From assembly GCF_003202755.1 (NCBI RefSeq), contig NZ_QGLK01000004.1:124001-188000 (forward strand): 64,000 nt of DNA, given 5' to 3'. Origin of the DNA: Bifidobacterium asteroides (GTDB lineage: Bacteria; Actinomycetota; Actinomycetes; Actinomycetales; Bifidobacteriaceae). Shown here piece by piece: positions 17,801 through 27,700 of this stretch. The translations under genes and the position numbers were made by a program. The stretch's first letter is position 1; every line of letters begins with the position of its first letter. The notes under the pieces were generated by a model that saw only the letters and a program-made list of their open reading frames with translations, made no database searches and had not been told where the DNA came from.

Positions 17801-18940
17801 ATGCACGCCATGAGCAAGGACGGCAGAAGCCGGCGCAAGGGACCTAGTCTGAGTGCGCGAGTGGATCGCGAACGGCCTATCGGATCCTTCGCCTCATTGA
17901 AGGTGGAGCTGAGCGTCCTGATCATCATCTCCACAGCCATCGCTTTTGTCATGGCCTGGTTCTTGCTGAAGATGGGCTGGAGCGGCTGGATTGCCATGCC
18001 GCTGACCCTGGTGGTGGCCCTGGGAATTACCTACTTCTTCTCCCGAGGGCTCACCGCTCCCCTGCGGCAGATGCGGGATGCGGCCGAAGCCATGGCCGAC
18101 GGGGACTACACGGTCCGGGTCCACGCCACGACGACCAGCCATGACGAAGTGGGACTTCTGGCCCAGTCCTTCAACGAGATGGCCGAAGAACTCCAGCACG
18201 CCGATCAGATGCGCCGGGACATGGTCGCCAATGTCAGCCACGAGCTGCGCACCCCCGTCTCGGCCCTGCAGGCCATGGTGGAGAACATGGCGGACGGGGT
18301 GACCGAGCCCACGCCAGCCAACCTGGAGGGAATTCTGGAGCAGACCCACCGCCTGTCCGACCTGATCGCCTTCCTGCTGGACCTGTCGCGGATGGAGGCC
18401 GGTGCCGCCAGCCTGCAGATCGAGGACTTCGACTTCGGGGACTTCATTGACGAGACCCTTCAGCCTCTGGCCATAGCCGACGCCGGGCACGCCCACGACA
18501 TCCAGGTGGACCTGGAGAAGGGGCTGAGAATGGAGGGCGACCAGGACCGGTTGCGTCAGCTCTTCACCAACGTCATCAGCAACGCCCTGAAGCACTCGGC
18601 CGACGGCACCACGGTGCTGATCCAGGCCCACGAAGATCGGCAGCAGGAGACCATAGTCACCAACGTGGTCAACTTCGGCTCGCAGATACCCCCCGAAGCC
18701 CGCACCGACATCTTCCGGCGCTTCGTCAAGGGCAAGGCCGGACCAGGCACCGAGTCGGGAGGCACCGGGCTGGGGCTGTCCATCGCACGCTGGGCGGCCC
18801 AACTGCATGGAGGCCAGGTGCAGGTGGTAGACGATCCGCGCGGAGCGGACTTCGAAATCACCTTGCCCAGATACCACCGCGATCCCGATGAGGACGAGGG
18901 GGATGGGGGCCGCTCCGGCAGGTCCGACGCGCCGCATTGA
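17801..18940 (+). CDS. Sensor histidine kinase (PhoR/SenX3-like)
   Basis: A 379-residue membrane kinase, presumably the partner of the regulator just upstream. Two closely spaced membrane helices (about residues 35-55 and 60-80) leave almost no outside domain, as in SenX3. A HAMP domain follows (APLRQMRDAAEAMADGDY), then the HisKA helix with phospho-His in NVSHELRTPVSAL, and the ATPase domain with N-box NVISNALKHS and GGTGLGLSIARW. There is no PAS domain. The start is uncertain: ATG 17801 or 17810, neither with a strong ribosome-binding site, which fits coupling to the gene before it. Confidence 0.9.
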   Translation: MHAMSKDGRSRRKGPSLSARVDRERPIGSFASLKVELSVLIIISTAIAFVMAWFLLKMGWSGWIAMPLTLVVALGITYFFSRGLTAPLRQMRDAAEAMADGDYTVRVHATTTSHDEVGLLAQSFNEMAEELQHADQMRRDMVANVSHELRTPVSALQAMVENMADGVTEPTPANLEGILEQTHRLSDLIAFLLDLSRMEAGAASLQIEDFDFGDFIDETLQPLAIADAGHAHDIQVDLEKGLRMEGDQDRLRQLFTNVISNALKHSADGTTVLIQAHEDRQQETIVTNVVNFGSQIPPEARTDIFRRFVKGKAGPGTESGGTGLGLSIARWAAQLHGGQVQVVDDPRGADFEITLPRYHRDPDEDEGDGGRSGRSDAPH

Positions 18941-18970
18941 CGGGCAGGCGCTCGTCGACTCATAATGAAA

Positions 18971-18986
18971 TCGAACATTTGTTCGA
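18971..18986. promoter_or_regulatory. LexA box (SOS operator) of umuDC
   Basis: TCGAACATTTGTTCGA, identical to the site upstream of uvrB, placed 25 nt before the umuD start and just after a -10-like CATAAT. LexA bound here would block transcription of the umuDC operon. Confidence 0.9.
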
Positions 18987-19010
18987 ATGTCATCGAGTTC
19001 GAGGTGTGCC

Positions 19011-19628
19011 ATGGTCGCTACCATCCATGGGTCGCCAGATGCGGCCCCTGCTTCCCTGCCAGAGTGCCGGGTCGATGCCCTGAGCCTCTTTCGAGGGCAC
19101 CCTAGCCCCGTCCCCCAGGCCCTGGAGGCCGTCCACGCCGGCTTCCCCTCAGTGGCCCAGGACTACTTCAGCGGTGACTTCAGCTTCGACCAGAACGTCA
19201 TTGTCCACCCCGACGCTACTTTCATCATCCACGTGGCCGGCGATTCTATGACCGGTGCCGGCATCTTCGATGGGGACCTGCTGGTGGTCGACCGTTCCCT
19301 GGAGCCGCGTGAGGGGGACATCGTCATCGCCATCCTGGACGACGAGCTGCTGGTCAAGCGGCTGGCCAGGCGCAAGGGACGGACCATGCTGCGGGCCGAG
19401 AACCCTGCCTACCCCGACTTCATGCCCCAGGAGGGCGAGGAACTGGTCATCTGGGGGGTAGTCATCGGCAACTACCACTGGCAGCGGGTAGACACCAAAG
19501 GCGAATCCCGGAGCAGTTCTCCCCTACCTCAGGTCACCTATCCCGGACACACCCAGCAAGGATGCAGGCGCACAGGAAGCCAAGACCGGAAACCCACCTA
19601 CCCTTCTACGGGCTGGGGGTCGGCATGA
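19011..19628 (+). CDS. umuD: UmuD-like S24 peptidase, polymerase V accessory subunit
   Basis: A 205-residue LexA-fold self-cleaving protein that activates the UmuC polymerase. The cleavage site is probably Ala-Gly in [12 protein letters not shown]. The catalytic Ser is in [11 protein letters not shown] and the Lys in [12 protein letters not shown]. The ATG at 19011 lies 25 nt after a perfect LexA box. E. coli UmuD has 139 residues; this one carries about 45-50 extra C-terminal residues rich in Ser, Arg and Pro that look unstructured. The stop overlaps the umuC start (ATGA), so the two are cotranscribed and probably translationally coupled. Confidence 0.9.
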   Translation: MVATIHGSPDAAPASLPECRVDALSLFRGHPSPVPQALEAVHAGFPSVAQDYFSGDFSFDQNVIVHPDATFIIHVAGDSMTGAGIFDGDLLVVDRSLEPREGDIVIAILDDELLVKRLARRKGRTMLRAENPAYPDFMPQEGEELVIWGVVIGNYHWQRVDTKGESRSSSPLPQVTYPGHTQQGCRRTGSQDRKPTYPSTGWGSA

Positions 19629-20977
19629 GCGCGCAGAGACCGGCCGATCCTGCATCCGGAACCGCTCTGACAAGCCGGATAGTCCTGGCTGATGCCAATT
19701 CTTTCTTTGCCTCTTGCGAGGCCGTCTTCGATCCTTCCCTGGCTGACCGTCCGGTGGTCGTGCTGTCCAACAACGACGGCTGCGTAGTGGCCCGCAACCG
19801 TCCGGCCAAGGCCCTGGGCATCACCAACGGCACACCCTGGTTTACCATTCGTGAACGGGCTTTGCAGGACGGGGTGGTGGCCCGCAGCTCCAACTATGAG
19901 CTCTACGCCAGCCTCTCCAGGCGCATGATGGCCATCATGGCCCAATTTCTGCCCAACCAGGAAGTCTACTCCATCGACGAGTGCTTCATGGACAGCATCT
20001 GGAACGACAAATGCACTGTCAAGATCTGCCGGGAGCTGCGTGCCGCAGTCCTGCGATCCACCGGCATTCCCGTTAGCGTGGGTGTGGCACCTACCAAGAC
20101 CCTAGCCAAGGTAGCCAACCACTGGGCCAAGGACCATCCCTCGACCGAGGGGATCACCCTCTGGAGCCAGGTGGAGTCCCAGTATGGCGACCAGGCTCTG
20201 GCATCAGTGCCCGTTGACCAGGTCTGGGGGGTGGGCCGACGGCTGACCGGCAGACTTATGGGCATGGGCATCACCACTGCCCTGGATCTGCGCGACGCTG
20301 ATCCCTCCCTAATCCGGCACCGGTTCTCCGTCATGCTGCAGCGCACCGTCCTGGAATTGAGGGAACAGCCCTGCATCGAGCCCGAAACGGATGCCGCCAG
20401 GGGCGTGCGCACCGATCAGATTCTGTGCTCGCGCATGTTCTCCCACCCCATCGAGGGCTACGCCACCCTGGCCCAGGCGTTGAGCATCTATGCCCAGAAG
20501 GCCTGTCGCCGTCTGCGTCGGCAGCACGGCCTCTGTGGCAAAGTGCGGGTCTTCTGCTCCACCAGCCCCTATGCGCCCCAGCAGTTCTGCACAGCCGGCC
20601 GGACTGTCGTCCTGGAGGATCCCAGCGACGACCCCCTGGTCATCGCCGGCGCAGCCAGCCGGGCACTCAAGGGCCGAGTAGATCCGCACGCCCGCTGGAT
20701 CCGGGCCGGGGTGGTTCTGCTGGACCTGACCAATGCTGACCATTTCCACACCTTGGAAGGTCTGGACGCAGCCCGGGACACCCATGGTCTGGGAAATGTC
20801 CTGGAGGATGCCACCCGTCGTTTCGGTCCCTTCCGGGTGGGCGTAGGCTACGGAGGCATCCGCGGCCAGGGCCGGAGCGACGAGGATACGGGGGCCGACT
20901 GGGCCATGAACCGGGGCATGCTCTCCCCTCGGGCCACCACCCGCTGGGACGAGATGGCCGTGGCCCAGGCCCGCTAG
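19625..20977 (+). CDS. umuC: Y-family translesion DNA polymerase UmuC
   Basis: A 450-residue lesion-bypass polymerase catalysing SOS mutagenesis. Metal-binding motifs are [13 protein letters not shown] near the N-terminus and YSIDECFMD near residue 120. The finger segment [15 protein letters not shown], the [18 protein letters not shown] helix and [17 protein letters not shown] (helix-hairpin-helix) are all present, followed by a little-finger domain. The ATG at 19625 overlapping the umuD stop is chosen over an upstream ATG. The 3' end overlaps that of comF by 4 nt. Together with uvrB this gives the window two SOS-controlled units. Confidence 0.95.
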   Translation: MSAQRPADPASGTALTSRIVLADANSFFASCEAVFDPSLADRPVVVLSNNDGCVVARNRPAKALGITNGTPWFTIRERALQDGVVARSSNYELYASLSRRMMAIMAQFLPNQEVYSIDECFMDSIWNDKCTVKICRELRAAVLRSTGIPVSVGVAPTKTLAKVANHWAKDHPSTEGITLWSQVESQYGDQALASVPVDQVWGVGRRLTGRLMGMGITTALDLRDADPSLIRHRFSVMLQRTVLELREQPCIEPETDAARGVRTDQILCSRMFSHPIEGYATLAQALSIYAQKACRRLRRQHGLCGKVRVFCSTSPYAPQQFCTAGRTVVLEDPSDDPLVIAGAASRALKGRVDPHARWIRAGVVLLDLTNADHFHTLEGLDAARDTHGLGNVLEDATRRFGPFRVGVGYGGIRGQGRSDEDTGADWAMNRGMLSPRATTRWDEMAVAQAR

Positions 20978-21729
20978 AGATCCTCATGGCCTGGAGGAAC
21001 GGCCGCCAGAGCCAAGGCAGCCAACGGCAGGGCGCCTGCAGTCTCCAGGGCACGAGCACACTGGCGGATGGTGGATCCTGTGGTGATGATGTCATCCACC
21101 ACCAGGACAGGATGGTCGGCCAGGCGTGAGGGATCTGCAACTGCGATCCGGCCCGCCAGCCGACGTGAACGGTTCCGACGGCCGCCCGCCTGGACGGACT
21201 TGGTTCTAACGGAGTTCATGATCAGCGCCGGTTCCACACGGACAGTCAGACCCTGCTGCTGCAGGGACTGGACCAGAGACAGAAGGATCGGCTGCAGATG
21301 AACCCTCCCCCGCCTGCGTAGGGAGGTGGACGAGGATGGAGCGGGAACCACCAGGATCGCCTTCGCAGGCTTGGACCGAAGCAGAGGATCGATCAGTCTA
21401 GCCAGGACCGGAGCAAGATCGGCCATGACCTGGCCCAAAGGTACGTCCAAGGGCCGGTTGTCGTGGTCCTTCCAGGCTAGAATGATCCGCCTGACAGATC
21501 CTCGATATGGAGCACAGGCCAGGGCCAGGTCTATAGCATAGGCGGGCGCAGGCACCGATAGGGGCCGGAAGAGCAGAGATCTGCAAGTGGGGCATAGCAG
21601 AAGATCAGGGCGGCCACAGCCGGCGCAGGCTCGAGGAGCCAGCAGGTCTAGGGCCGAGCTTGCCAAGGCTGAGGCGACAGCACAAGCGGCCTGTCGGAAC
21701 CGGCCGGATGCCGATGAAAGGTTGCGCAT
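20974..21729 (-). CDS. ComF-family phosphoribosyltransferase-like protein
   Basis: A 251-residue protein of the ComF/GntX group, linked in competent bacteria to uptake or handling of single-stranded DNA. An N-terminal Cys4 motif ([15 protein letters not shown]) suggests a zinc ribbon, and a C-terminal PRPP-binding loop reads [13 protein letters not shown]. The helix [22 protein letters not shown] is also typical. ATG 21729 is used; ATG 21753 is possible and neither has a strong ribosome-binding site. It is convergent with umuC, with stop codons overlapping. Whether the organism is competent cannot be told from this gene. Confidence 0.82.
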   Translation of the reverse strand: MRNLSSASGRFRQAACAVASALASSALDLLAPRACAGCGRPDLLLCPTCRSLLFRPLSVPAPAYAIDLALACAPYRGSVRRIILAWKDHDNRPLDVPLGQVMADLAPVLARLIDPLLRSKPAKAILVVPAPSSSTSLRRRGRVHLQPILLSLVQSLQQQGLTVRVEPALIMNSVRTKSVQAGGRRNRSRRLAGRIAVADPSRLADHPVLVVDDIITTGSTIRQCARALETAGALPLAALALAAVPPGHEDL

Positions 21730-21835
21730 AACGCCTAGCCAACCCTCAAACATTGAGGATAGGAAAGCAAGACAGAGCCATGTGCATGAACAGACCATCC
21801 GTCCACAGGATTGTCTGCGGACAGGTTCAGTAGGT

Positions 21836-22648
21836 TCAGGCCAGATCTGCCTCCAGAGCCCGGATCAGGTCCAGGGCATCGGCCGGATTATGCACACGCA
21901 GAGCCATGGCCCCGGCCAGAGCAGCTGGATAATCGTTGCCGTCTGGATCCATCCGGTCTCCCACGAAGGCGATCTGGCCGACATCCACGCCCAGTATCTT
22001 AGCCAAGGAGGTCATGGCATAGGCCTTGTCAATGCCCTTGGCTGAGATGTCCACGCTGGTGGAGCCGCCGGATCGCACCTGCAGGTGGGGCAGGTCGGCA
22101 GCCACGGCCCGGGCCAGAGCATCCTTGCGGCTGTTGTCCGGATCCCAGGCCTCCTTGGATTGGACGGGGGCCTGCTGGCCCAGGGCGGAGAAGGTTATCT
22201 GGCTGCCGCGATCCTCAATGCGAGGACCCCAGACCTCCTCCTCCCAGTCGCCCAGCTGCTTGGCCCTGCGCTCAAGGCTGGCCTCAGCGGCCTGCCGGTC
22301 CTGGGCGCTCAGGTCGTGGGCGTAGACGCAATTCCAGCTTCCGTCCTGCCAGCGATAGTAGCGGGTGCCGCTGGTGGGCATCAGATGCAGCTGGTCGAAA
22401 CGGGTATCGTCGGGCAGGACGTCCAGCACTTGGTCGCGGAACTGGCTGAACCGCCCGCCCGAGACGATGGCCACGGGCCGGAGCTGGGTCAGGGTGGCGA
22501 AATGGATGGCCATGGTCCGGTCCATGCGGGTCTTGGACAGCGCCAGGGTGTTGTCCAGATCGAAGGCCAGCACCCGTGCCCGTGCGCAAATGAACCTTAA
22601 GTCTTGGCTGCCCCACCAGGCCACGTTCACCGCACCATCCTCCGCCAT
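21836..22648 (-). CDS. HAD-superfamily (IIB, Cof-like) phosphatase
   Basis: A 270-residue HAD hydrolase. Motif I is VLAFDLDNTLALSK (DxDNT rather than DxDGT), motif II is VAIVSGGRF, and motifs III/IV appear as STSVDISAKGIDKAYAM and VGDRMDPDGNDYPA. The mid-size cap between motifs II and III marks subclass IIB, which includes sugar-phosphate phosphatases and phosphomannomutase-like proteins. The ATG at 22648 is preferred for its GGGAGC ribosome-binding site; two further in-frame ATGs lie upstream. It is divergent from the zincin-like gene. The substrate is unknown. Confidence 0.82.
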   Translation of the reverse strand: MAEDGAVNVAWWGSQDLRFICARARVLAFDLDNTLALSKTRMDRTMAIHFATLTQLRPVAIVSGGRFSQFRDQVLDVLPDDTRFDQLHLMPTSGTRYYRWQDGSWNCVYAHDLSAQDRQAAEASLERRAKQLGDWEEEVWGPRIEDRGSQITFSALGQQAPVQSKEAWDPDNSRKDALARAVAADLPHLQVRSGGSTSVDISAKGIDKAYAMTSLAKILGVDVGQIAFVGDRMDPDGNDYPAALAGAMALRVHNPADALDLIRALEADLA

Positions 22649-22710
22649 GATTGCTCCCATCCGCTTGTCGATCATCGCTCCATGCTACAAGACACCCTGA
22701 ATCGAAAAAT

Positions 22711-22727
22711 GCCTCCAAGTCGGAGGC
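22711..22727 (+). promoter_or_regulatory. Hairpin covering the ribosome-binding site of the next gene
   Basis: GCCTCC-AAGTC-GGAGGC is a perfect 6-bp stem with a 5-nt loop. The 3' arm is the GGAGG Shine-Dalgarno of the gene starting at about 22732, so the stem would lower its translation. Confidence 0.55.
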
Positions 22728-22731
22728 TATG

Positions 22732-23175
22732 GTGAGTGTCATGATCAACGATCAGCCGCCTTGGTCCCGCAGCGTCTACCGGGACAGTCATGGCCGGGGG
22801 GTTCGTCGGCCCACCTTCGGCACCCGCTTGCCCCGCTATCGCACCAGATGCGGGATCTTCGACGATCTGACCGCAGCCCAGATTCGCCGGCTGGGCGCCG
22901 GCTGGCCACAACTGGTCAAGCCCGTCCAATTCGCGGTCGAGGATGTGCCACCCTCCGACCCCACCCCCTGGGAGGACAGGTCGGACTTCTTCTCACGCAG
23001 TTTTCCGGCGGGCCGCGGCATCCCCGCCAGGATCGTTCTCTACCGGATGCCCATCCAGAGCAAGACCCGGGACCGCACGGAGCTGGAGCTGATCATCCGT
23101 GACGAGCTTGTCCTGCAGCTGGCTGACCTCTACGGGCGCGACCCCGAGGAAATCGACCCCATGTGGGGACGCTGA
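22732..23175 (+). CDS. Zincin-like metallopeptidase-family protein without HExxH
   Basis: A 147-residue protein resembling the small metallopeptidase family (PF06262 type) found next to whiB2 in actinobacteria (for example Rv3259 as I recall it). Recognisable parts are FAVEDVPPSDP, RIVLYRMPIQSKTRDRTELE and a final helix RDELVLQLADLYGRDPEEIDP. Where active relatives have HExxH, this protein has RDELV, so no zinc site is visible. GTG 22732 is chosen because it is 5 nt from GGAGG; ATG 22729 (2 nt) and ATG 22741 (14 nt) are less well placed. It is convergent with the DUF5719 gene. The function is unknown. Confidence 0.7.
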   Translation: MSVMINDQPPWSRSVYRDSHGRGVRRPTFGTRLPRYRTRCGIFDDLTAAQIRRLGAGWPQLVKPVQFAVEDVPPSDPTPWEDRSDFFSRSFPAGRGIPARIVLYRMPIQSKTRDRTELELIIRDELVLQLADLYGRDPEEIDPMWGR

Positions 23176-23185
23176 AATCCGGATC

Positions 23186-24709
23186 TCAGGGCAGGACGGT
23201 GGAGTCGGGGCCGGAGCGGATCACAGTGGTGGTGGGCATGAGCCCGTCAGGAGCCATGACCGCCAGACCAGCCAGGCCAGCCTGGTTGACTGCGTCAACG
23301 CTCAAGCGAGCGTTCCAAACCAGTCGGGAAGAGCCATGCCCAGAGTCCTCATTCAGCCGCACGGCGGCCACATGGTCGCCCAAATCGTGAGTCGAAAGCT
23401 CATTGGCTTGACCTGCCTCAATAGTCAGCGAGCGCTCCCCCAGCTTGTTGCCCTTCTCGTCGAATCCAACCAGTTCGGCCTTAATCGGATCCGCCGATGG
23501 GTTGACCAGGGTCAGCGCAGCCTGGGCGGGCTGGGATATGGTAAGGGCCGAAGAGGCGGCAGCAATTCCCGCAGGAATCAGAGCCAGATCGGACTGCGAC
23601 TGGTCCTGGCTGCTCTGGCCGGTCACCTGCAGGACAGCGCGGACAGGCCGGTCGGCATGCACCTGCAGGGCCAGCTTGCCATCAGGCACACCACCCAGGT
23701 TCACCGCCGTGGCCTGAGAGCCTTGCAGATCCACCCGCCGCAAGGATTGCTGACCGCCTTTATCCACCCAGGACAGGTCTACCGCCGTGGCATGGGAGCC
23801 CTGTAGAAGCAGAGTGGCCTGGTCTGCACCTCGCAGGCCGGCAATGACCAGATCACGGCCGGGAGCCCGCAAGGCGGCCACCTGATCCGATCCGCGTGGA
23901 TCAAGCCCAGACATGACATTAACGGAGACCGACATAGCCACCGGGGCCTGGGAGCTGCGAGCCCGGACGTAAATAGCCTGCTGGCCAGGGGCCGCAGCGG
24001 ACAGGTCGTATGCGGCATGGCCGCCAGGCGCCACGGTCATGGTCTTGCCGGTCTCCAGAGACAAGTGGCCAGAGGAGTGCGAACCCTGGACCTCAAGACT
24101 GATTACCGTGGCTTTGGATGACGGATTGTAGGCCACTAGCCGCTGGGTAGTCCCCCTGCTGGTGGCGGGCAGCAGGAAGTCCGCATTCATGACGGCCCGG
24201 GGGCAGGCCAGCGCCTGAATCCCTCTAAGATCCCCCTTGGTGGCCCATGAGACCATGCCGGCGGCAGCCCCCGTACCGGGCTGGGATTTGAGCATCCGGG
24301 AATCGAAGGCAGTGGCCGAAGCGCCAGGGTCGAGCGAAGCGGCCATGACCTTCTGCCCGTCCAAGAGATCGGGATCAGTCACCATGGTGCGTCGCCCACC
24401 TCCCATTGGGGTCAGGCTGGAACTACCAATGGATCCGAAGGCGGCGGCCGTGACACGGGAGCTCAGATCACCCTCCGATGCCTTAAACTGGTCATCGCCG
24501 ACCTTATCCTCGTCCGCTACCGCCATGCGAGCCGGGCAGTAGGCCGCCACCTCCCGCTGGCTGACCCGGTTGGAAACGACTGCCGCCCCTTGGGCACCAT
24601 CAGCCAGTGAGGCCGGAGGCGCCCAGATCAGCAGAGTGACAATCAGGACCGCCACTAGGGGCGCCGTAACCAGAGCGGCCACCAGGGATCCCTTGCTTCG
24701 TGCACTCAT
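23186..24709 (-). CDS. DUF5719-like secreted or membrane-anchored protein
   Basis: A 507-residue protein with one N-terminal membrane helix (about residues 10-32) and a long extracytoplasmic region made of repeated beta-rich segments such as TTQRLVAYNPSSKATVISLEV and SALTISQPAQAALTLVNPS. The ATG at 24709 follows GGAGGGGAGCAGCT; the longer frame upstream overlaps the glycosyltransferase gene and is not needed. The start overlaps the stop of that gene by 4 nt (ATGA), so the two are cotranscribed. This pairing with a giant GT2 upstream of whiB2 is common in actinobacteria, which suggests a role in envelope polysaccharide assembly. No enzymatic motif is visible. Confidence 0.7.
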   Translation of the reverse strand: MSARSKGSLVAALVTAPLVAVLIVTLLIWAPPASLADGAQGAAVVSNRVSQREVAAYCPARMAVADEDKVGDDQFKASEGDLSSRVTAAAFGSIGSSSLTPMGGGRRTMVTDPDLLDGQKVMAASLDPGASATAFDSRMLKSQPGTGAAAGMVSWATKGDLRGIQALACPRAVMNADFLLPATSRGTTQRLVAYNPSSKATVISLEVQGSHSSGHLSLETGKTMTVAPGGHAAYDLSAAAPGQQAIYVRARSSQAPVAMSVSVNVMSGLDPRGSDQVAALRAPGRDLVIAGLRGADQATLLLQGSHATAVDLSWVDKGGQQSLRRVDLQGSQATAVNLGGVPDGKLALQVHADRPVRAVLQVTGQSSQDQSQSDLALIPAGIAAASSALTISQPAQAALTLVNPSADPIKAELVGFDEKGNKLGERSLTIEAGQANELSTHDLGDHVAAVRLNEDSGHGSSRLVWNARLSVDAVNQAGLAGLAVMAPDGLMPTTTVIRSGPDSTVLP

Positions 24710-27700
24710 AGCTGCTCCCCTCCAAAGTAGCCCGGACGCGGCAGAGCCACCAGGCAGTATCCCAGCAGGACCAGGCCCAGGGTCCACAGCCAGACCCTCC
24801 TCCAAGTGCTGGCTTCTGCTTGACTGACTCCGGTCATGTCAACACCCACATCCTTGCCGGACTGCGAGCTCAAACGGAAATAGGCTCCCTGGACGTTGGC
24901 CACCACCTGCTGAGCGCCATCGCTGGCGGTGATGTTGGACACCAGGTCGTCGTTGGGTGTAGACCCCAAGCCCGCTGCTCCTGAACGGTCGACAGGCACA
25001 TAGATTCCACCGAAACCCAGGTCGGTCACTGCGGCTACGGCCTTGGAGTCGGCATTGGCCATTAGGGCCGCCGCCGCATGCGAGAGGACATCCTCGCCGG
25101 CCATCTTCCTGCCGTTCACCCGCTGGGCACGCAAGGCAGGCGAGGCATCGATCAGCTCTCCTCGTGTGGTGTGCAGACCGGTGTAGGCCACGCGGCCATG
25201 GGAGGGCGAGGTCAGCACCAGCACCCGATGGGATGGATCCTTATCCAGGTAGTCCACCGCCACAGCCGGAAGCTGACGGCCATCCGCTGACAGAGGGCCG
25301 CCGACAGGCGCCGCCAGACCGACCACTGCCACTCCAACAGTGACCAGGGCTAGAACCAAGCCCAACAAGAGCCTCAAAACCCGTCCGTCGCCATCAACCG
25401 CAACTGTGGAGGTTGAGGAGGACTGCGCAGGAGGCAGAGGCGGGCGATCAGCCTCGCCATCATCATGCCCGGGAGCAAGAGGTGAGAAGGGACGGACGGC
25501 CCTGCCAGCCAGTAGACCCAGACAAGTCAGCAGTCCCATGAAGGCCATCATCATGCCGGGCAGGACCGAACCGGCCACCGGACCGGTCTGGTCCAGGCCC
25601 GTGCAGACTGCCTGCGAGACCAGCGCCAGGATCAGACCCAGCAAGACCGTGATCCAAAGAATCCTGGCCGCCCTGAGCACCCGAGGCACAACCAGAGCAA
25701 CAAAGGCCAGCAGGGCTACCGCCAGCAGGCAACAGGCCAGCGTGGCCGGACGCCAGAGTTCAGGTCTCCACCTGACAGGCCACAGGGCCGAAACATCCAT
25801 GCCCAGCAGTCGGGCCAGCAGTTCCCCCAAGCTCCCGGTCCTGGGCTTGCCGGTCAGGTCTGCCGAAGGAACCATCAGGTCTGCGAAAATCTGCTTCCAA
25901 AGCCCCTGATTGGCATGATGCAGGGAGTTAACCAGGGTGGGCATCAAGGACAGCACCGAAGGAAGGGGCATCAGCAGCAGCATGATCCGATGGGCTGGCA
26001 CCAGGCAGATCGCCATGATGAAGAGTGGAATTATAGCCAGCATGAGCTGGGGTTCGGCTGCCAGGACCGGCAGGAAGCAGACGGAGGCCAGAGCCGCCTG
26101 CTGCACCGAAGCCTTGGGGTGCACGGGAGCCTCGGTCTGATACAGCCCCACGGCCTTGAAAACGAAGGCAAAGGCGGCAGGCATGAAGGCCATGACCGTC
26201 AGCATGGGCAGCTGCAGACCATCTACAATGCCCAGGGCGAATGCCAGGCAAGCCCAGAGCAGCCCCAGCAGGACGCGGATGGGATTGGACCTGGTGACCA
26301 CGCCGGCCAGAGCCCAAAAAGACAGAGCGGCCAGTCCCATCTCCGTTAGGAGCATCAGGGCCATGGCCTGGGCCACATGACCGCCGGTCAGCAGAGCGAA
26401 GGGCAGAAGGACCAGAAGGAATGGAGCAGGAACGGCGGGCTGTCCTACGCCCCCCGCCCATGACCAAGAGGTGGTGGCTGCCGCCAGCAATTGGGACCAG
26501 TCGGCTCCTGACGAGGGCAGGAAGGGCGCATGAATAGCCCCTCCCGAGAAGATGGAACGGCACAAGGGCCAGTGGGTGGCCACCAAGGCCACTAAGACCG
26601 CTATGGTCATCCCTGAAGCCCAGGCCAGGCGACGCAGGAACTGCTGGCGCAGATGAGCCAGGGCCAGGTGGCTGAGCATGGGATGCTCCTGTTGGTCGTG
26701 GAAGGCCTGCCTGCGCTGACGCCACTGCCGGATCTGCTGACCGTTGGCCTGAAGAACGTCCAATCGACGGGGACCGCCATGACAGGCGGAAGTCAGACGG
26801 CGACGCATGGTCAGCAAGGCTGCAGGACGGGCGAGGATCCGCCAGGGCGCGCACAGACGGCAGAGGGCCCTGTAGGGCCGCTTGCCGATAAGGTCAACGG
26901 CCATGAACCAGAGCGCCGCCAGGACCCGCCAGAGCCAGACCAGCAACCACCAAGGCAGGGCAAAATCGGTCAGCAGGTAGCGCTCGCGAGCCAGTATGGG
27001 GCCCATGGAGGCATCCAAGGGACGGTCGGGCTGCACCGGCCGTCCATTTCGGTCGCGCAATCCGTTCATCCGAGCACTGGCATGGGCCATCCGGACGCTG
27101 GGCACCACTACCACACGTCCCCCTGACAGGCATATGCGGCGGCAAAGGTCGTCGGCTTGGCCAAAAGTGCTCGCCCATGCGCCTGGTCCACCCAGGTCCT
27201 TCATGGTCTGCATGGGCACCAGGGCACCAGCCAGACTCACCGCAAAGACATCCTGGCGTGCGTCATACTGCTCCTGGTCGGGCTCGCTGTCCACTACCAG
27301 GCTCACCGTTCGGTGATGATAGGCATACCGACCCACATCCCGTAGTCCCTCGCCCTGCCAGTCATACTGCTTGGCACCCAACAGGGAAGCAGTGGGATTA
27401 CTGTGCCAGGTGTCCACCAGCTTGTCCAGGCAATGCTTATCCATCGGACGGCAGTCGTCGTGCAGAAGCCAAAGAGCGCGAATCCGACCAGGCAGACGGG
27501 CATAGCCAAGCGCCTTGCCCACGGCATCGCCGAAGGAGGAAGCGCCTCGGGCGCGAACCACCTGCACTTCCACCCGCGCTGACCCGTCTACCGGGAACTG
27601 CGCATAGAGAGGCTCCACAGTGGCCCCCGAGCAGTCCGCAATAACTAGGATCCTGGGCAAGAGGCTCTGTCGCAAGAGGGCACGAAGGGTGTCTGGTAGA

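Noticed and set aside
17894-19024. Minus-strand open frame of 376 codons opposite the histidine kinase
   Set aside because: Shadow frame; the plus-strand kinase has all domains and correct motifs.
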